Positions 41,745 through 50,571 of a stretch of DNA of 64,000 nucleotides are shown here, one piece after another. The notes below the pieces were generated by a model. The model was not told the DNA's origin and ran no database searches. It saw only the letters and a program-made list of their open reading frames with translations. Source of the DNA: TMED14 sp964475135 (GTDB lineage: Bacteria > Bacteroidota > Bacteroidia > Flavobacteriales > Schleiferiaceae). Where the stretch lies: the NCBI GenBank assembly GCA_964475135.1, contig CAYYWL010000004.1, positions 1 through 64,000 on the forward strand, in the 5' to 3' direction. Within the stretch, counting starts at the first letter, position 1, and each line of letters begins with the position of its first letter. A program made the position numbers and the translations under genes.

Positions 41745-42649
41745 ATAAAATTCATCGCAACTGGCTTCTGGCTCTGGTCATCTTTGCGGGAGGCCTGCTT
41801 CTCGGTAGCCGCAGCGATGCCTTCATGGAGGCCATTGGTCGCATCGCCACGACCAACGAAACCGTCGTGGTGCCCCTACCCCAAAAACTTGAAGTATTTG
41901 GCGAATCGATTCCGGTGAACGACCCCGACATCTCTGAAGCCCTTAGCCGAGAGCTGCATGCCAACACCTACTGGCATTCCAACACCCTGCTCATGCTGCA
42001 GCGCCGCCCGCGCTGGGAGGCCCGCGTGCGCGGATGGCTGCGCGAGGAAGGGGTTCCCGAAGAGTTCATCTACCTGCTCGCGGCCGAAAGCGGCTTTCAA
42101 CCCACGGCCTTTTCGTCGTCGGGGGCGGCGGGTTTTTGGCAGTTCATGCCGGCGACCGCCCGTGAACACGGGCTCCGCGTCGACGCCCAAATCGACGAAC
42201 GCTATCACGCTGAGAAGGCCACTCGAGCCGCCGCGCGCTACCTAAAGAACGCCTACGCCAAGACGGGGTCGTGGTTTTTGGCCGCAGCCGCCTACAACAT
42301 GGGCCTCACGGGCGTGCTCCGCCAAATGGAGCGCCAGGGCGAGCGCAACTACTTCCGAATGACGTGGAACGAAGAAACGGGGCGCTACGCCTTTCGCATT
42401 GCCGCCCTCAAACTGCTGCTCGAGCACCCTGAACACTACGGATACCACGTCCGCGCCGAAGAACTGTGGCGCGAAGAACCAGGGCGCCACATGACCTTGG
42501 ACAGCAGCGTAGCCCACTGGGGGCGATGGGCGCAGCGAGAGGGTGTGAGCTACCGCGAACTCAAACGCTGGAACCCATGGCTCCGCGAATCATTTTTTGA
42601 CAATCCCGACTCAATGTCGGTTGAACTGGAGCTTCCGCTGAAGCGTTAA
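41741..42649 (+). CDS. Membrane-bound lytic transglycosylase (SLT domain)
   Basis: About 302 residues. N-terminal membrane segment (NWLLALVIFAGGLLLGS) is followed by an SLT domain. The catalytic Glu is in YLLAAESGFQPTAFSSSGAA (near residue 118). GFWQFMPATAREHGL and AEKATRAAARYLKNAYAKTG and AAAAYNMGLTGVLR are the other signatures. It resembles MltD without obvious LysM repeats, although RELKRWNPWL near the C-terminus could be a degenerate LysM end. The start is GTG 41741, overlapping the rfbC stop (GTGA); the GTG at 41738 is the alternative. It cleaves peptidoglycan glycan strands. Confidence 0.9.
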   Translation: MNKIHRNWLLALVIFAGGLLLGSRSDAFMEAIGRIATTNETVVVPLPQKLEVFGESIPVNDPDISEALSRELHANTYWHSNTLLMLQRRPRWEARVRGWLREEGVPEEFIYLLAAESGFQPTAFSSSGAAGFWQFMPATAREHGLRVDAQIDERYHAEKATRAAARYLKNAYAKTGSWFLAAAAYNMGLTGVLRQMERQGERNYFRMTWNEETGRYAFRIAALKLLLEHPEHYGYHVRAEELWREEPGRHMTLDSSVAHWGRWAQREGVSYRELKRWNPWLRESFFDNPDSMSVELELPLKR

Positions 42650-42658
42650 CCATAGAGT

Positions 42659-45478
42659 ATGAAGCTTCGAATCCTGGGGGCACGGGCCCACAACCTCAAA
42701 AATATCGACGTGGAACTTCCGCGCCGAAAACTCGTGGTCGTGACCGGACTCAGCGGAAGTGGCAAGTCGTCGCTCGCCTTTGACACGCTGTTTGCCGAGG
42801 GCCAGCGCCGCTACATGGAGACGTTCAGTAGCTATGCCCGGCAGTTTTTGGGCACCATGGAGCGCCCCGACGTCGACCGCATCGAGGGCCTCTCGCCGGT
42901 TGTAGCGATCGAGCAAAAGACGACGAACCGCAACCCTCGCTCTACCGTCGGAACCGTCACCGAAGTCTACGACTTTCTGCGCCTGCTCTACGCCCGCACG
43001 GCGACCGCCTACTCGCTAGCTACCGGCGAAGAAATGGTCAGCTACACCGACGACGCCATCCTTGAACGTGTCGTTCATGACTTTGACGGACAGCGCATTG
43101 CACTTTTGGCTCCGGTCGTCAGGGCGCGCAAAGGCCACTACCGCGAACTCTTTGAAGGCCTCGCGAAGCAGGGCTACCTCAAGGCCCGAGTCAACGGCGA
43201 GTGGATCAACATCGACCGCGGTCTCAAGCTCGACCGCTACAAGACGCACGACATCGACGTAGTCGTCGACCGACTGAGTCCGGGTGTCGACGAAGCCGAA
43301 CGCCTCAAGCGCAGCATCGCCACCGCGATGCGCCTCGGCCACGGAAGCATCACCGTAGTCAACTGGGACACCCAAGACCAGAAGCACTTCAGCCGCAACC
43401 TCATGTGCCCCACCACGGGGCTTTCGTACCCCGAACCCGAGCCCAACAGCTTCAGCTTCAACTCGCCCAAAGGGGCCTGCCCGCACTGCGACGGCCTCGG
43501 AAGCGTACGCGAGCTTTCGCTCAGTAAAGTAGTGCTCAACCCGCGCCTCAGCTTGAGGGACGGTGCTTTGGCTCCGCTGGGTACGTACAAAGCGTCTTGG
43601 ATCTTTCAGCAGCTCGAGCACATCGGGTGGCGGTACGGCTATACCCTTGAGACTCCCTGGAAGGACATTCCCGAAGAGGGCCGCAACGCCATCATACACG
43701 GCTGCAACGAGGACTTTACTCACACCCAAAAGGCCGCCGGGATTTCGCGCAAAATCAGTATCAAGTACGAGGGACTCAAACCGTTCATCGAGGCTCAGGG
43801 GCGCGAAGGCAGCAAAAGCGTGCAGCGCTGGGCTGACGAATATTTGGACGACGGAATCTGCAGCCACTGCGAAGGCGGACGCCTCAAGCCGGAATCCTTG
43901 ATGTTTCGAATTTCTGGCAAGTCGATTGCCGAAGTCGCCGGAATGCCCTTGTACGAACTTGCCGCGTGGCTCGAAGGCGTGCACCAAAGCCTCCCCCCTG
44001 CCCAGCAGCGCATTGGTGGCGAAATTCTCAAAGAACTGAGCACGCGCGTCGGATTTTTGAACGACGTCGGCCTCAGCTACTTGTCGCTGAGCCGATCCGC
44101 GCGCACGTTGAGTGGCGGTGAAGCCCAGCGCATCCGCTTGGCAACCCAAATTGGCTCGCAGCTCGTGAATGTGCTGTACATCCTCGATGAGCCGTCGATT
44201 GGACTTCATCCGCGCGACAACGACCGCCTGATTCGTAGCCTCGAACGCCTGCGCGACCTCGGAAACAGCGTAGTGGTCGTGGAGCACGACGAAGAGCTCA
44301 TGCGCCACGCCGACCACATCGTCGACATGGGGCCACGCGCCGGAATCCACGGCGGACGCGTCGTCGCCGAAGGCACCTACGCCGAACTCATTGCCTCAGA
44401 CAGCTTGACGGCCAAGTACTTGCGCGGCGAGCTACTCGTGTCGGAACCGCGCGAACCGCGCACCGGGAGCGGGAAGTCAATGCGCCTGATCGGCGCTACC
44501 GGCCGCAACCTTCAGGGTGTTGACCTCGAAGTTCCGCTCGGCAAACTCGTGGTGGTCACAGGCGTATCGGGTTCTGGAAAATCGACGCTCATCAACAAAA
44601 CCCTGCATCCCGCCATCGCAGGCCCGCTTCAGGGCTTGCTCGACAAGCCCGAGCCGTTCGAAAAGCTCGAGGGCCTCGAGCACCTCGACAAAATCATTGC
44701 GGTCGACCAAAGTCCGATTGGGCGCAATCCGCGCTCGAATCCGAGCACCTACACCGGAGTCTTCAACGAAATCCGCAAGCTGTTCAGCGAGTTGCCCGAA
44801 GCGAAAATCCGTGGATACGCCCCAGGGCGCTTCTCATTCAACGTCAAGGGCGGGCGCTGCGAAACCTGCGAGGGCGGAGGAATGCGCGTCATCGAGATGA
44901 ACTTCTTGCCCGACGTGCACGTTCCGTGCGAAACCTGCCAAGGGCGCCGGTTCAACCGCGAAACCCTCGAGGTGCGCTACAAGGGCCACAGCATCAGCGA
45001 CGTGCTCAACATGAGCATCGAAGAGGCGATGAAGTTCTTTGAGGCGGTTCCGCGCATTTACCGCGTCCTGCTCACCCTGAACAGCATCGGCCTCGGGTAC
45101 ATCACCTTGGGTCAGTCCGCGACGACCTTGAGCGGAGGCGAAGCCCAGCGCATCAAGCTGGCCACCGAGCTAAGCAAGCGATCCACGGGCCAGACGCTGT
45201 ACCTGCTCGATGAACCCACCACGGGTCTTCACTTTGACGACGTCAAGGTGCTCATGGACGGCCTGCACCGACTGGTCGACCAAGGCAACACCGTGCTCGT
45301 CATCGAGCACAACCTCGACGTCATTCACCAGGCCGACCACATTGTCGACCTCGGTCCCGACGGCGGAGCCGGCGGCGGCCTCATTGTGGCCACCGGAACC
45401 CCAAGCGAGGTCGCAGCCAGCCCCGATAGCATCACCGGCCGCTACCTTGCGGAATACATTAACCGTTTAAAGCGTTAA
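42659..45478 (+). CDS. uvrA: Excinuclease ABC subunit UvrA, second paralogue
   Basis: A 939-residue UvrA of canonical length. N-terminal Walker A GLSGSGKS at 30-37; signature motifs TLSGGEAQRIRLATQI and TLSGGEAQRIKLATEL; second Walker A GVSGSGKS. Zinc pairs are in CPHCDGLGS, CSHCEGGRL, CETCEGGGM and CETCQGRRF. KTTNRNPRSTVGTVTEVYDF and the C-terminal DQSPIGRNPRSNPSTYTG are the standard UvrA sequences. It is more like the common UvrA than the 910-residue paralogue at 24371, which has DQNPMGKSSRSNPVTYLK here. It is 9 bp after the transglycosylase gene and 4 bp before the LOG gene. Confidence 0.97.
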   Translation: MKLRILGARAHNLKNIDVELPRRKLVVVTGLSGSGKSSLAFDTLFAEGQRRYMETFSSYARQFLGTMERPDVDRIEGLSPVVAIEQKTTNRNPRSTVGTVTEVYDFLRLLYARTATAYSLATGEEMVSYTDDAILERVVHDFDGQRIALLAPVVRARKGHYRELFEGLAKQGYLKARVNGEWINIDRGLKLDRYKTHDIDVVVDRLSPGVDEAERLKRSIATAMRLGHGSITVVNWDTQDQKHFSRNLMCPTTGLSYPEPEPNSFSFNSPKGACPHCDGLGSVRELSLSKVVLNPRLSLRDGALAPLGTYKASWIFQQLEHIGWRYGYTLETPWKDIPEEGRNAIIHGCNEDFTHTQKAAGISRKISIKYEGLKPFIEAQGREGSKSVQRWADEYLDDGICSHCEGGRLKPESLMFRISGKSIAEVAGMPLYELAAWLEGVHQSLPPAQQRIGGEILKELSTRVGFLNDVGLSYLSLSRSARTLSGGEAQRIRLATQIGSQLVNVLYILDEPSIGLHPRDNDRLIRSLERLRDLGNSVVVVEHDEELMRHADHIVDMGPRAGIHGGRVVAEGTYAELIASDSLTAKYLRGELLVSEPREPRTGSGKSMRLIGATGRNLQGVDLEVPLGKLVVVTGVSGSGKSTLINKTLHPAIAGPLQGLLDKPEPFEKLEGLEHLDKIIAVDQSPIGRNPRSNPSTYTGVFNEIRKLFSELPEAKIRGYAPGRFSFNVKGGRCETCEGGGMRVIEMNFLPDVHVPCETCQGRRFNRETLEVRYKGHSISDVLNMSIEEAMKFFEAVPRIYRVLLTLNSIGLGYITLGQSATTLSGGEAQRIKLATELSKRSTGQTLYLLDEPTTGLHFDDVKVLMDGLHRLVDQGNTVLVIEHNLDVIHQADHIVDLGPDGGAGGGLIVATGTPSEVAASPDSITGRYLAEYINRLKR

Positions 45479-45482
45479 ACCT

Positions 45483-46193
45483 ATGGCGACCAACGGATCA
45501 CGGCCGATCAAAACGGCCTTCAAGCACAAGTCCTGGAACGAAGTTCGCACCAACGACTCCTGGGCCATTTTTAAAATCATGGGCGAGTTCGTCCAAGGCT
45601 ACGAGCGCCTGTCGCGGATCGGGCCGTGCGTGAGCATCTTTGGTTCGGCCCGGCTCCCCGAAGACCACGCCTGGTACCAGACGGCCCAAGACATTGCCGA
45701 AGGACTCGGCGCCAAAGGCTACGGAATCATCAGCGGCGGCGGCCCCGGCATCATGGAAGCCGCCAACCGCGGCGCCAAAGCCGTCGGTGCCCCGTCGGTG
45801 GGACTGAACATTGAGCTTCCGCACGAGCAGAAGCCGAACGACTTCATCGACCTCGACAAGAGCGTAGACTTTGACTACTTCTTTGTGCGCAAGGTCATGT
45901 TTGTCAAGTACTCACAAGGTTTTGTGGTCATGCCCGGCGGATTCGGAACCCTCGACGAGGTGTTCGAAGCCATCACGCTCATCCAAACTAAGAAAATTGG
46001 CCGGTTCCCGGTCGTACTCGTGGGCCGCGACTACTGGGGTGGACTCGTCGACTGGATCGAAACCACCCTCAAAGGCAATGGCCTCATCAGCCCTGACGAC
46101 ACGAAGCTGTTTAAGCTCGTGGACACTGCCGAGGAGGCCATTTTGGCCATTGATGACTTCTACAGCCGCTACATTCTCAAGCCCAACTTCTAG
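45483..46193 (+). CDS. LOG-family protein (TIGR00730, putative nucleoside-phosphate phosphoribohydrolase)
   Basis: A 236-residue Rossmann-fold protein. It has SIFGSARLPEDH, GYGIISGGGPGIMEAANRGA and VVMPGGFGTLDEVFEAITLI, the last being the PGGxGTxxE catalytic and AMP-binding motif of the LOG (LONELY GUY) family. LOG enzymes release the base from nucleoside 5'-monophosphates; the bacterial physiological role is often unclear. It is 4 bp after uvrA. Its TAG stop lies in CTAG at 46190-46193, which also provides the TAG stop of the convergent gene. Confidence 0.92.
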   Translation: MATNGSRPIKTAFKHKSWNEVRTNDSWAIFKIMGEFVQGYERLSRIGPCVSIFGSARLPEDHAWYQTAQDIAEGLGAKGYGIISGGGPGIMEAANRGAKAVGAPSVGLNIELPHEQKPNDFIDLDKSVDFDYFFVRKVMFVKYSQGFVVMPGGFGTLDEVFEAITLIQTKKIGRFPVVLVGRDYWGGLVDWIETTLKGNGLISPDDTKLFKLVDTAEEAILAIDDFYSRYILKPNF

Positions 46194-47845
46194 GGCTTCA
46201 GGAGCTTTTGGGTCCACCGACGCCCCTGGGCGTCGGTGGTTTCGAGCACGTACAGTCCTGATGCAGAAGGGTACGGCAAATCCAGATGGCGGTCGTGCAG
46301 CATACCGCTCGAAAGGCTGCGTCCGTCCAGGCCAAGAAGTGTCCACGTACGCGTGGCTTCAGTAGGCGCGGTGAGCATCCATCCGCGCGCCGACTGGCTG
46401 ACGTTCCAGAGGGCTTCGGCCTCTGGAATAGACCAGTACACGTCCGCGTAGAGGGTGTCGCGCACAAAGATTCCGCTGCCCAGATTGTAGCTGCGCGAAT
46501 CCGTAGTGATGTACACGGGGCTCACCGTCGAGGGCCACACCAGCGAATCCTGAATGCTGCCCGTCTGTGCGATGGTGATCTTGCCGGAAGCGTCGGGCCA
46601 CAAGGTGTCGCCTTGGTTGTGCCAGTAGACGTACTCCACTCCGTACATCATCGCGGAATTCGTGTCAAACATGGCGGTTCCGACAACACCTCCAAAGCGA
46701 ATCAGGAGTTGTATTTCGGCGCGGCTCACCGAAGGGTATTCGGGATCGAGCACCCAGAGGCCAGTCTCGATGTCGCTGACCAGAATGCGTCCGCTCGGCA
46801 GGTAGGGGTAGGCGCCCCAGGCTCCGTTGTAGCCGGTTCCGCTGTACTGCGGCGAAGTGTCGTAGTAGGCAGCCAGCACTGGCAATTCTGGGAATTCCAC
46901 GTCGAGCACGTGGCAGCCAAACGTGTAGTACGAGGTGACTAAGTGGTCACCGTCGACGTGGGCATTGTGCGGAATCAAGCCGGTACCCGGCTGCACCTTG
47001 TGGCGAAAGAGCTCGTCGACGTTGCTGAGGTCGTTAACGTTGTAGGCGGCGACGTAGCCATTGGCCACCTCGTCGGTAGTGTAGAGCGTGTTGCCGTCGT
47101 CTGAAAGCCAGCAGTTGTGTGCAAAGTGGTCGGGCGAGTCAAAGCTTGCAAAGGTGACGGGCTGGCTGGGGAGCGCTACGCCAATCACCTGAATGTCTTC
47201 CCAGAGTGCTGCGCCGTACAGCGTATCGTTGCGCGCAAAGCCGTCGTGCAGGTAGTGCGTCGAATAGTTTCCGACTACTACAGGATTCCAGGGATCGGTG
47301 GCGACGTCGACGATGACGGCTCCGCCACCGCCCGCATTCGAGCCAAAAGCGTACAACTTGCCCTCTTCATCGATCCAAAGGTTGTGGGCGCGGCGCAGCG
47401 TATCGACGCCTCCGCTGCTGAGCGGAACCGGAAGCCGCACCTTCTTGGATACCATGCTATCTAGATCGATGATAAGCAGGCCGTCCGTCAAGTTAGTCGC
47501 CGTGGGTACGTCGTGCACCACATAGGCGTAGTGGCCCCAAGTCTTGATGTCGCGCCAGACCGAAGGGGCTCCAGGAACCCACAGTACGTTCGTGATTTGA
47601 AACGGGTTGGTCACATTGGCGACTAGGGTCCCGTTGCGGTTTCCAATGATAGCAAGCTCGCGCTGGGTAGCTGAGTCGTAGTAGCCCCAGATGTCGCTGC
47701 AAAACGGCGAGGCCGCCAGCGGACCCCACTGCGACACGGGATAATGACCAAGCCGCTGTATGTTCAGGCTGTCGTTGCTGGGCTGGGCCCATGTAGTGAA
47801 GGTGGCCAATGCACAGCCGACCATCACGCTCAAACGTAGTTTCAT
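46190..47845 (-). CDS. Exported choice-of-anchor B / LVIVD-repeat protein with a T9SS-type C-terminal tail
   Basis: A 551-residue secreted protein. Signal peptide is LRLSVMVGCALATFTTWAQ. The body is a beta-propeller-like LVIVD repeat region (LAIIGNRNGTLVANVTNPFQ, GLLIIDLDSM, VIVDVATDPWNPVVVGNYST, GCHVLDVEFPELPVLAAYYD, ILVSDIETGLWVLDPEYP), known as choice-of-anchor B. The last 30 residues (SASGLYVLETTDAQGRRWTQ) resemble the conserved end of type IX secretion sorting domains. The start ATG at 47843-47845 lies only 2 bp after the parC stop, so it may be transcribed with parE-parC. Function unknown; probably outer-surface or secreted. Confidence 0.85.
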   Translation of the reverse strand: MKLRLSVMVGCALATFTTWAQPSNDSLNIQRLGHYPVSQWGPLAASPFCSDIWGYYDSATQRELAIIGNRNGTLVANVTNPFQITNVLWVPGAPSVWRDIKTWGHYAYVVHDVPTATNLTDGLLIIDLDSMVSKKVRLPVPLSSGGVDTLRRAHNLWIDEEGKLYAFGSNAGGGGAVIVDVATDPWNPVVVGNYSTHYLHDGFARNDTLYGAALWEDIQVIGVALPSQPVTFASFDSPDHFAHNCWLSDDGNTLYTTDEVANGYVAAYNVNDLSNVDELFRHKVQPGTGLIPHNAHVDGDHLVTSYYTFGCHVLDVEFPELPVLAAYYDTSPQYSGTGYNGAWGAYPYLPSGRILVSDIETGLWVLDPEYPSVSRAEIQLLIRFGGVVGTAMFDTNSAMMYGVEYVYWHNQGDTLWPDASGKITIAQTGSIQDSLVWPSTVSPVYITTDSRSYNLGSGIFVRDTLYADVYWSIPEAEALWNVSQSARGWMLTAPTEATRTWTLLGLDGRSLSSGMLHDRHLDLPYPSASGLYVLETTDAQGRRWTQKLLKP

Positions 47846-47847
47846 GA

Positions 47848-50571
47848 CTAAAAGTTAAGGGTAATCTGCCCGTCGTCTTCAGTTCCGAAGTCCACGTCGG
47901 GTTCGGATGCGCCTTCGACGACCGTGGGCGCTTGGGCGAGGTCCGACCACTCCACCGTGGTTCCCGGTGCGAGGCCCTCAACGGCAGATACCACGGGCAC
48001 CGCCACTTCCTCCTCTTCAGGCTGTTCGGGCTCGTCGCGCTCAGCCGTCACCAGGCTCACCGAAAGGACGGGACCCGCATGCAGCATATTGCCTAGTGCC
48101 TTCCATCCCTTAACGGCAATCAGCTCTTCCAGAACTACGGTCTCGTCTTCGCGCTCTTTGCCTTTGACCTTGCGGAACCGCAGATTAACTGTGCTCCGAT
48201 CCGCCACGGTCACCAGGTGCAGGACCGATTTTGCGTGCTCGGTGATGAAGCATTCCCAACCGTCTCCTTTGGGCTCCAGTTCAAAGCGCTTGACCATGAA
48301 GCGTTCCTTGATTCCGTCAAAGTACACGGCCGACAGTGCGCGCAGGGGCTCCCAACGCCCAAGAAAGAACGGTACCTCATTGAAGTGCAGCAGCAAATCC
48401 GGAGTTACGATGCGGTAGTTGCCTTTGGCGTCGATTTCGAGCAGCTTGTCTTCGCCGCGGAACCGACCCAGCGAGCGCCCGCGACCTTGATCGTTGAGCT
48501 TGAGCACGGTCTCGTCAAACCAAATTTCACGCGCAGCCAAAGTGCTCACGCCTTCGGTCTTGAGCTCAATTCGCTTGACCGTGTTCTTGGTCACGGTATT
48601 GCCCCTCGCCGCCCGGCCGCGCACCGCGAGGTCAGTGAAGTCAAAGTCAAAGCGCAGCTTTTTCAGCGACGGCATCGCGCGCAAGTGCACCGTGACCACT
48701 TCGGCCTCGCCGTTTGGGTTGACGCTCAAGTACAGCACCTCAGACCCCTTGGTGCCTTGGGTGATCGGATACTCCTTGTCGCGGGTCACCCCGCTAATCG
48801 GGAAGCGCTTGGCGAACGATGCCCCGCGGGCTCCGTCCCGATAAATGACGTTGTAAATGGTGCGCTCGTCGCCCTTTTTGAAGACGGACACGTGCACAAT
48901 GTCAGTTCCGACAAACTTTTTGTCGCCGACCTTGGTGACGAGCATGCTTCCGTCGCGGCGAATGACCACCACGTCGTCGATGTCGGCGCAGTCTCCGACG
49001 AACTCGTCTTTGCGCAATGCGGTTCCGACAAAGCCCTCGGCGCGGTTGACGTACAACTTGGCGTTGGCGATGGCCACTTGGGTCGCCACAACCTGCTCAA
49101 AGCCGCGAAGTTCTGTTTTTCGCTCGCGTCCTGCCCCGTACTTCTTCTTCAAGTTTTTAAAGAACTCAACGGCATAATCAATCAGATTATCAAGGTGATG
49201 CTTGATCTCTGCAATCTGGCCTTCGAGCGCGCGAAGGTGGTCGTCTGCCTTGTTGGCGTCGAACTTCGAAATCCGCTTGATTCGAATCTCTGTCAGCCGC
49301 ACGATGTCCTCATCGGTGACCGCGCGCAGCAGGTGCTTGGTGTGCGGAGCCAGCCCCACACGAATGTTCTCCATGACCGCCTCCCAGGTTTCGGCCTCTT
49401 CGATGTCGCGGTAAATGCGCTGTTCGATAAAGATCTTCTCTAGGCTGGCAAAGTGCCATTGTTCGTTCAGCTCGTGCAGCTTGAGCTCGAGCTCTGCTTT
49501 GAGCACGGCCACGGTCGTGTCGGTAGAGCGGCGCAGCATATCGCGCACGCCCATGAACACGGGCTTCTCGTCAATGATGACGCAGGCCATGGTGCTCACC
49601 GATGACTCGCAGGCCGTGAAGGCGTAGAGCGCGTCAACCATCTGGTCGGGCGAAACCCCCGGAAGCAGATGGATGACAATCTCCACGTGCTCGGCCGTAT
49701 TGTCCTCGATCTTTTTGATTTTGATCTTGCCTTTGTCGTTGGCTTTGATCACGGACTCGATCACTGAGGCGGTAGTGGTTCCAAACGGAATTTCCCTGAT
49801 AATCAGCGTCTTCTTGTCCTCAACTTCAATCTTCGCACGAACCCGAACGCGTCCGCCTCGCTCCCCGTCTTGGTAGCCGCTGACGTCGGCAATTCCGCCG
49901 GTGGGAAAGTCAGGGTAAATCTGAAAACTACGGCCGCGCAGGTGGGCAATCGAGGCGTCGATCAGCTCGTTAAAGTTGTGCGGAAGGATCTTGGTGCTCA
50001 AGCCCACCGCAATACCCTCAACCCCTTGAGCGAGCAGCAGCGGAAACTTAACCGGCAAAAAAATCGGCTCCTTACCGCGGCCGTCGTAGCTGGCCTGGTA
50101 CTGCGTGATTTTGGGCGAAAAAGCCACATCGAGGGCGAATTTGCTCAGACGCGCTTCGATGTATCGGGGAGCCGCCGCACTGTCTCCAGTGTAAATGTTA
50201 CCCCAGTTTCCTTGGGTATCGATCAAGAGGTTTTTTTGACCGAGCTGCACGAGTGCATCGCCAATCGAAGCATCGCCGTGCGGGTGGTACTTCATCGTCT
50301 GGCCGATGACGTTGGCCACTTTGTGAAAGCGACCGTCCTCCATTTCAAACAGGGCGTGCATCAGTCGGCGCTGTACCGGCTTCAGACCGTCCTCTAGGGC
50401 CGGAACCGCACGTTCCAAGATGACGTAGCTCGCATAGTCCAAGAAGTACTCTCGGTACATACCGCGCACTCGGGACTCCACGGGCTTGACTACCTCGCCC
50501 TCGGGCACGACGGATTCCGGAGCGCTCAATTCAAGCGACTCGTCCGAAGGGGGAAGCAACTCATCCGACAT
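47848..50571 (-). CDS. parC: DNA topoisomerase IV (gyrase-type) subunit A, ParC
   Basis: A 907-residue type IIA topoisomerase breakage-reunion subunit. The catalytic Tyr is Y137 in AAPRYIEARLSKFA. The quinolone-region motif YHPHGDASIGDALVQ precedes it. DGLKPVQRRLMHALFEM, GVEGIAVGLSTKILPHN and EIPFGTTTASVIESVIK match ParC/GyrA. The C-terminal domain has beta-pinwheel strands but no clear gyrase GyrA-box, so ParC is favoured. The C-terminal tail is acidic (EEEVAVPVVSAVEG). The start at ATG 50571 (MSDELLPPSDESLEL) overlaps parE by 11 bp; ATG 50592 is an alternative. It pairs with parE immediately upstream. Confidence 0.92.
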   Translation of the reverse strand: MSDELLPPSDESLELSAPESVVPEGEVVKPVESRVRGMYREYFLDYASYVILERAVPALEDGLKPVQRRLMHALFEMEDGRFHKVANVIGQTMKYHPHGDASIGDALVQLGQKNLLIDTQGNWGNIYTGDSAAAPRYIEARLSKFALDVAFSPKITQYQASYDGRGKEPIFLPVKFPLLLAQGVEGIAVGLSTKILPHNFNELIDASIAHLRGRSFQIYPDFPTGGIADVSGYQDGERGGRVRVRAKIEVEDKKTLIIREIPFGTTTASVIESVIKANDKGKIKIKKIEDNTAEHVEIVIHLLPGVSPDQMVDALYAFTACESSVSTMACVIIDEKPVFMGVRDMLRRSTDTTVAVLKAELELKLHELNEQWHFASLEKIFIEQRIYRDIEEAETWEAVMENIRVGLAPHTKHLLRAVTDEDIVRLTEIRIKRISKFDANKADDHLRALEGQIAEIKHHLDNLIDYAVEFFKNLKKKYGAGRERKTELRGFEQVVATQVAIANAKLYVNRAEGFVGTALRKDEFVGDCADIDDVVVIRRDGSMLVTKVGDKKFVGTDIVHVSVFKKGDERTIYNVIYRDGARGASFAKRFPISGVTRDKEYPITQGTKGSEVLYLSVNPNGEAEVVTVHLRAMPSLKKLRFDFDFTDLAVRGRAARGNTVTKNTVKRIELKTEGVSTLAAREIWFDETVLKLNDQGRGRSLGRFRGEDKLLEIDAKGNYRIVTPDLLLHFNEVPFFLGRWEPLRALSAVYFDGIKERFMVKRFELEPKGDGWECFITEHAKSVLHLVTVADRSTVNLRFRKVKGKEREDETVVLEELIAVKGWKALGNMLHAGPVLSVSLVTAERDEPEQPEEEEVAVPVVSAVEGLAPGTTVEWSDLAQAPTVVEGASEPDVDFGTEDDGQITLNF

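Noticed and set aside
43016..44350. 444-codon open frame on the minus strand, antisense to the second uvrA
   Set aside because: It is entirely antisense to a well-supported gene, Val/Ala/Glu-rich as expected from a GC-biased complement, and has no domain.
24371..45478. Second uvrA as an assembly duplicate of the first
   Set aside because: The two proteins differ throughout in length and variable sequence and have unrelated neighbours.
48217..49443. 408-codon plus-strand frame antisense to parC
   Set aside because: Composition (His/Val/Leu-rich) and position opposite conserved parC codons mark it as a shadow frame.
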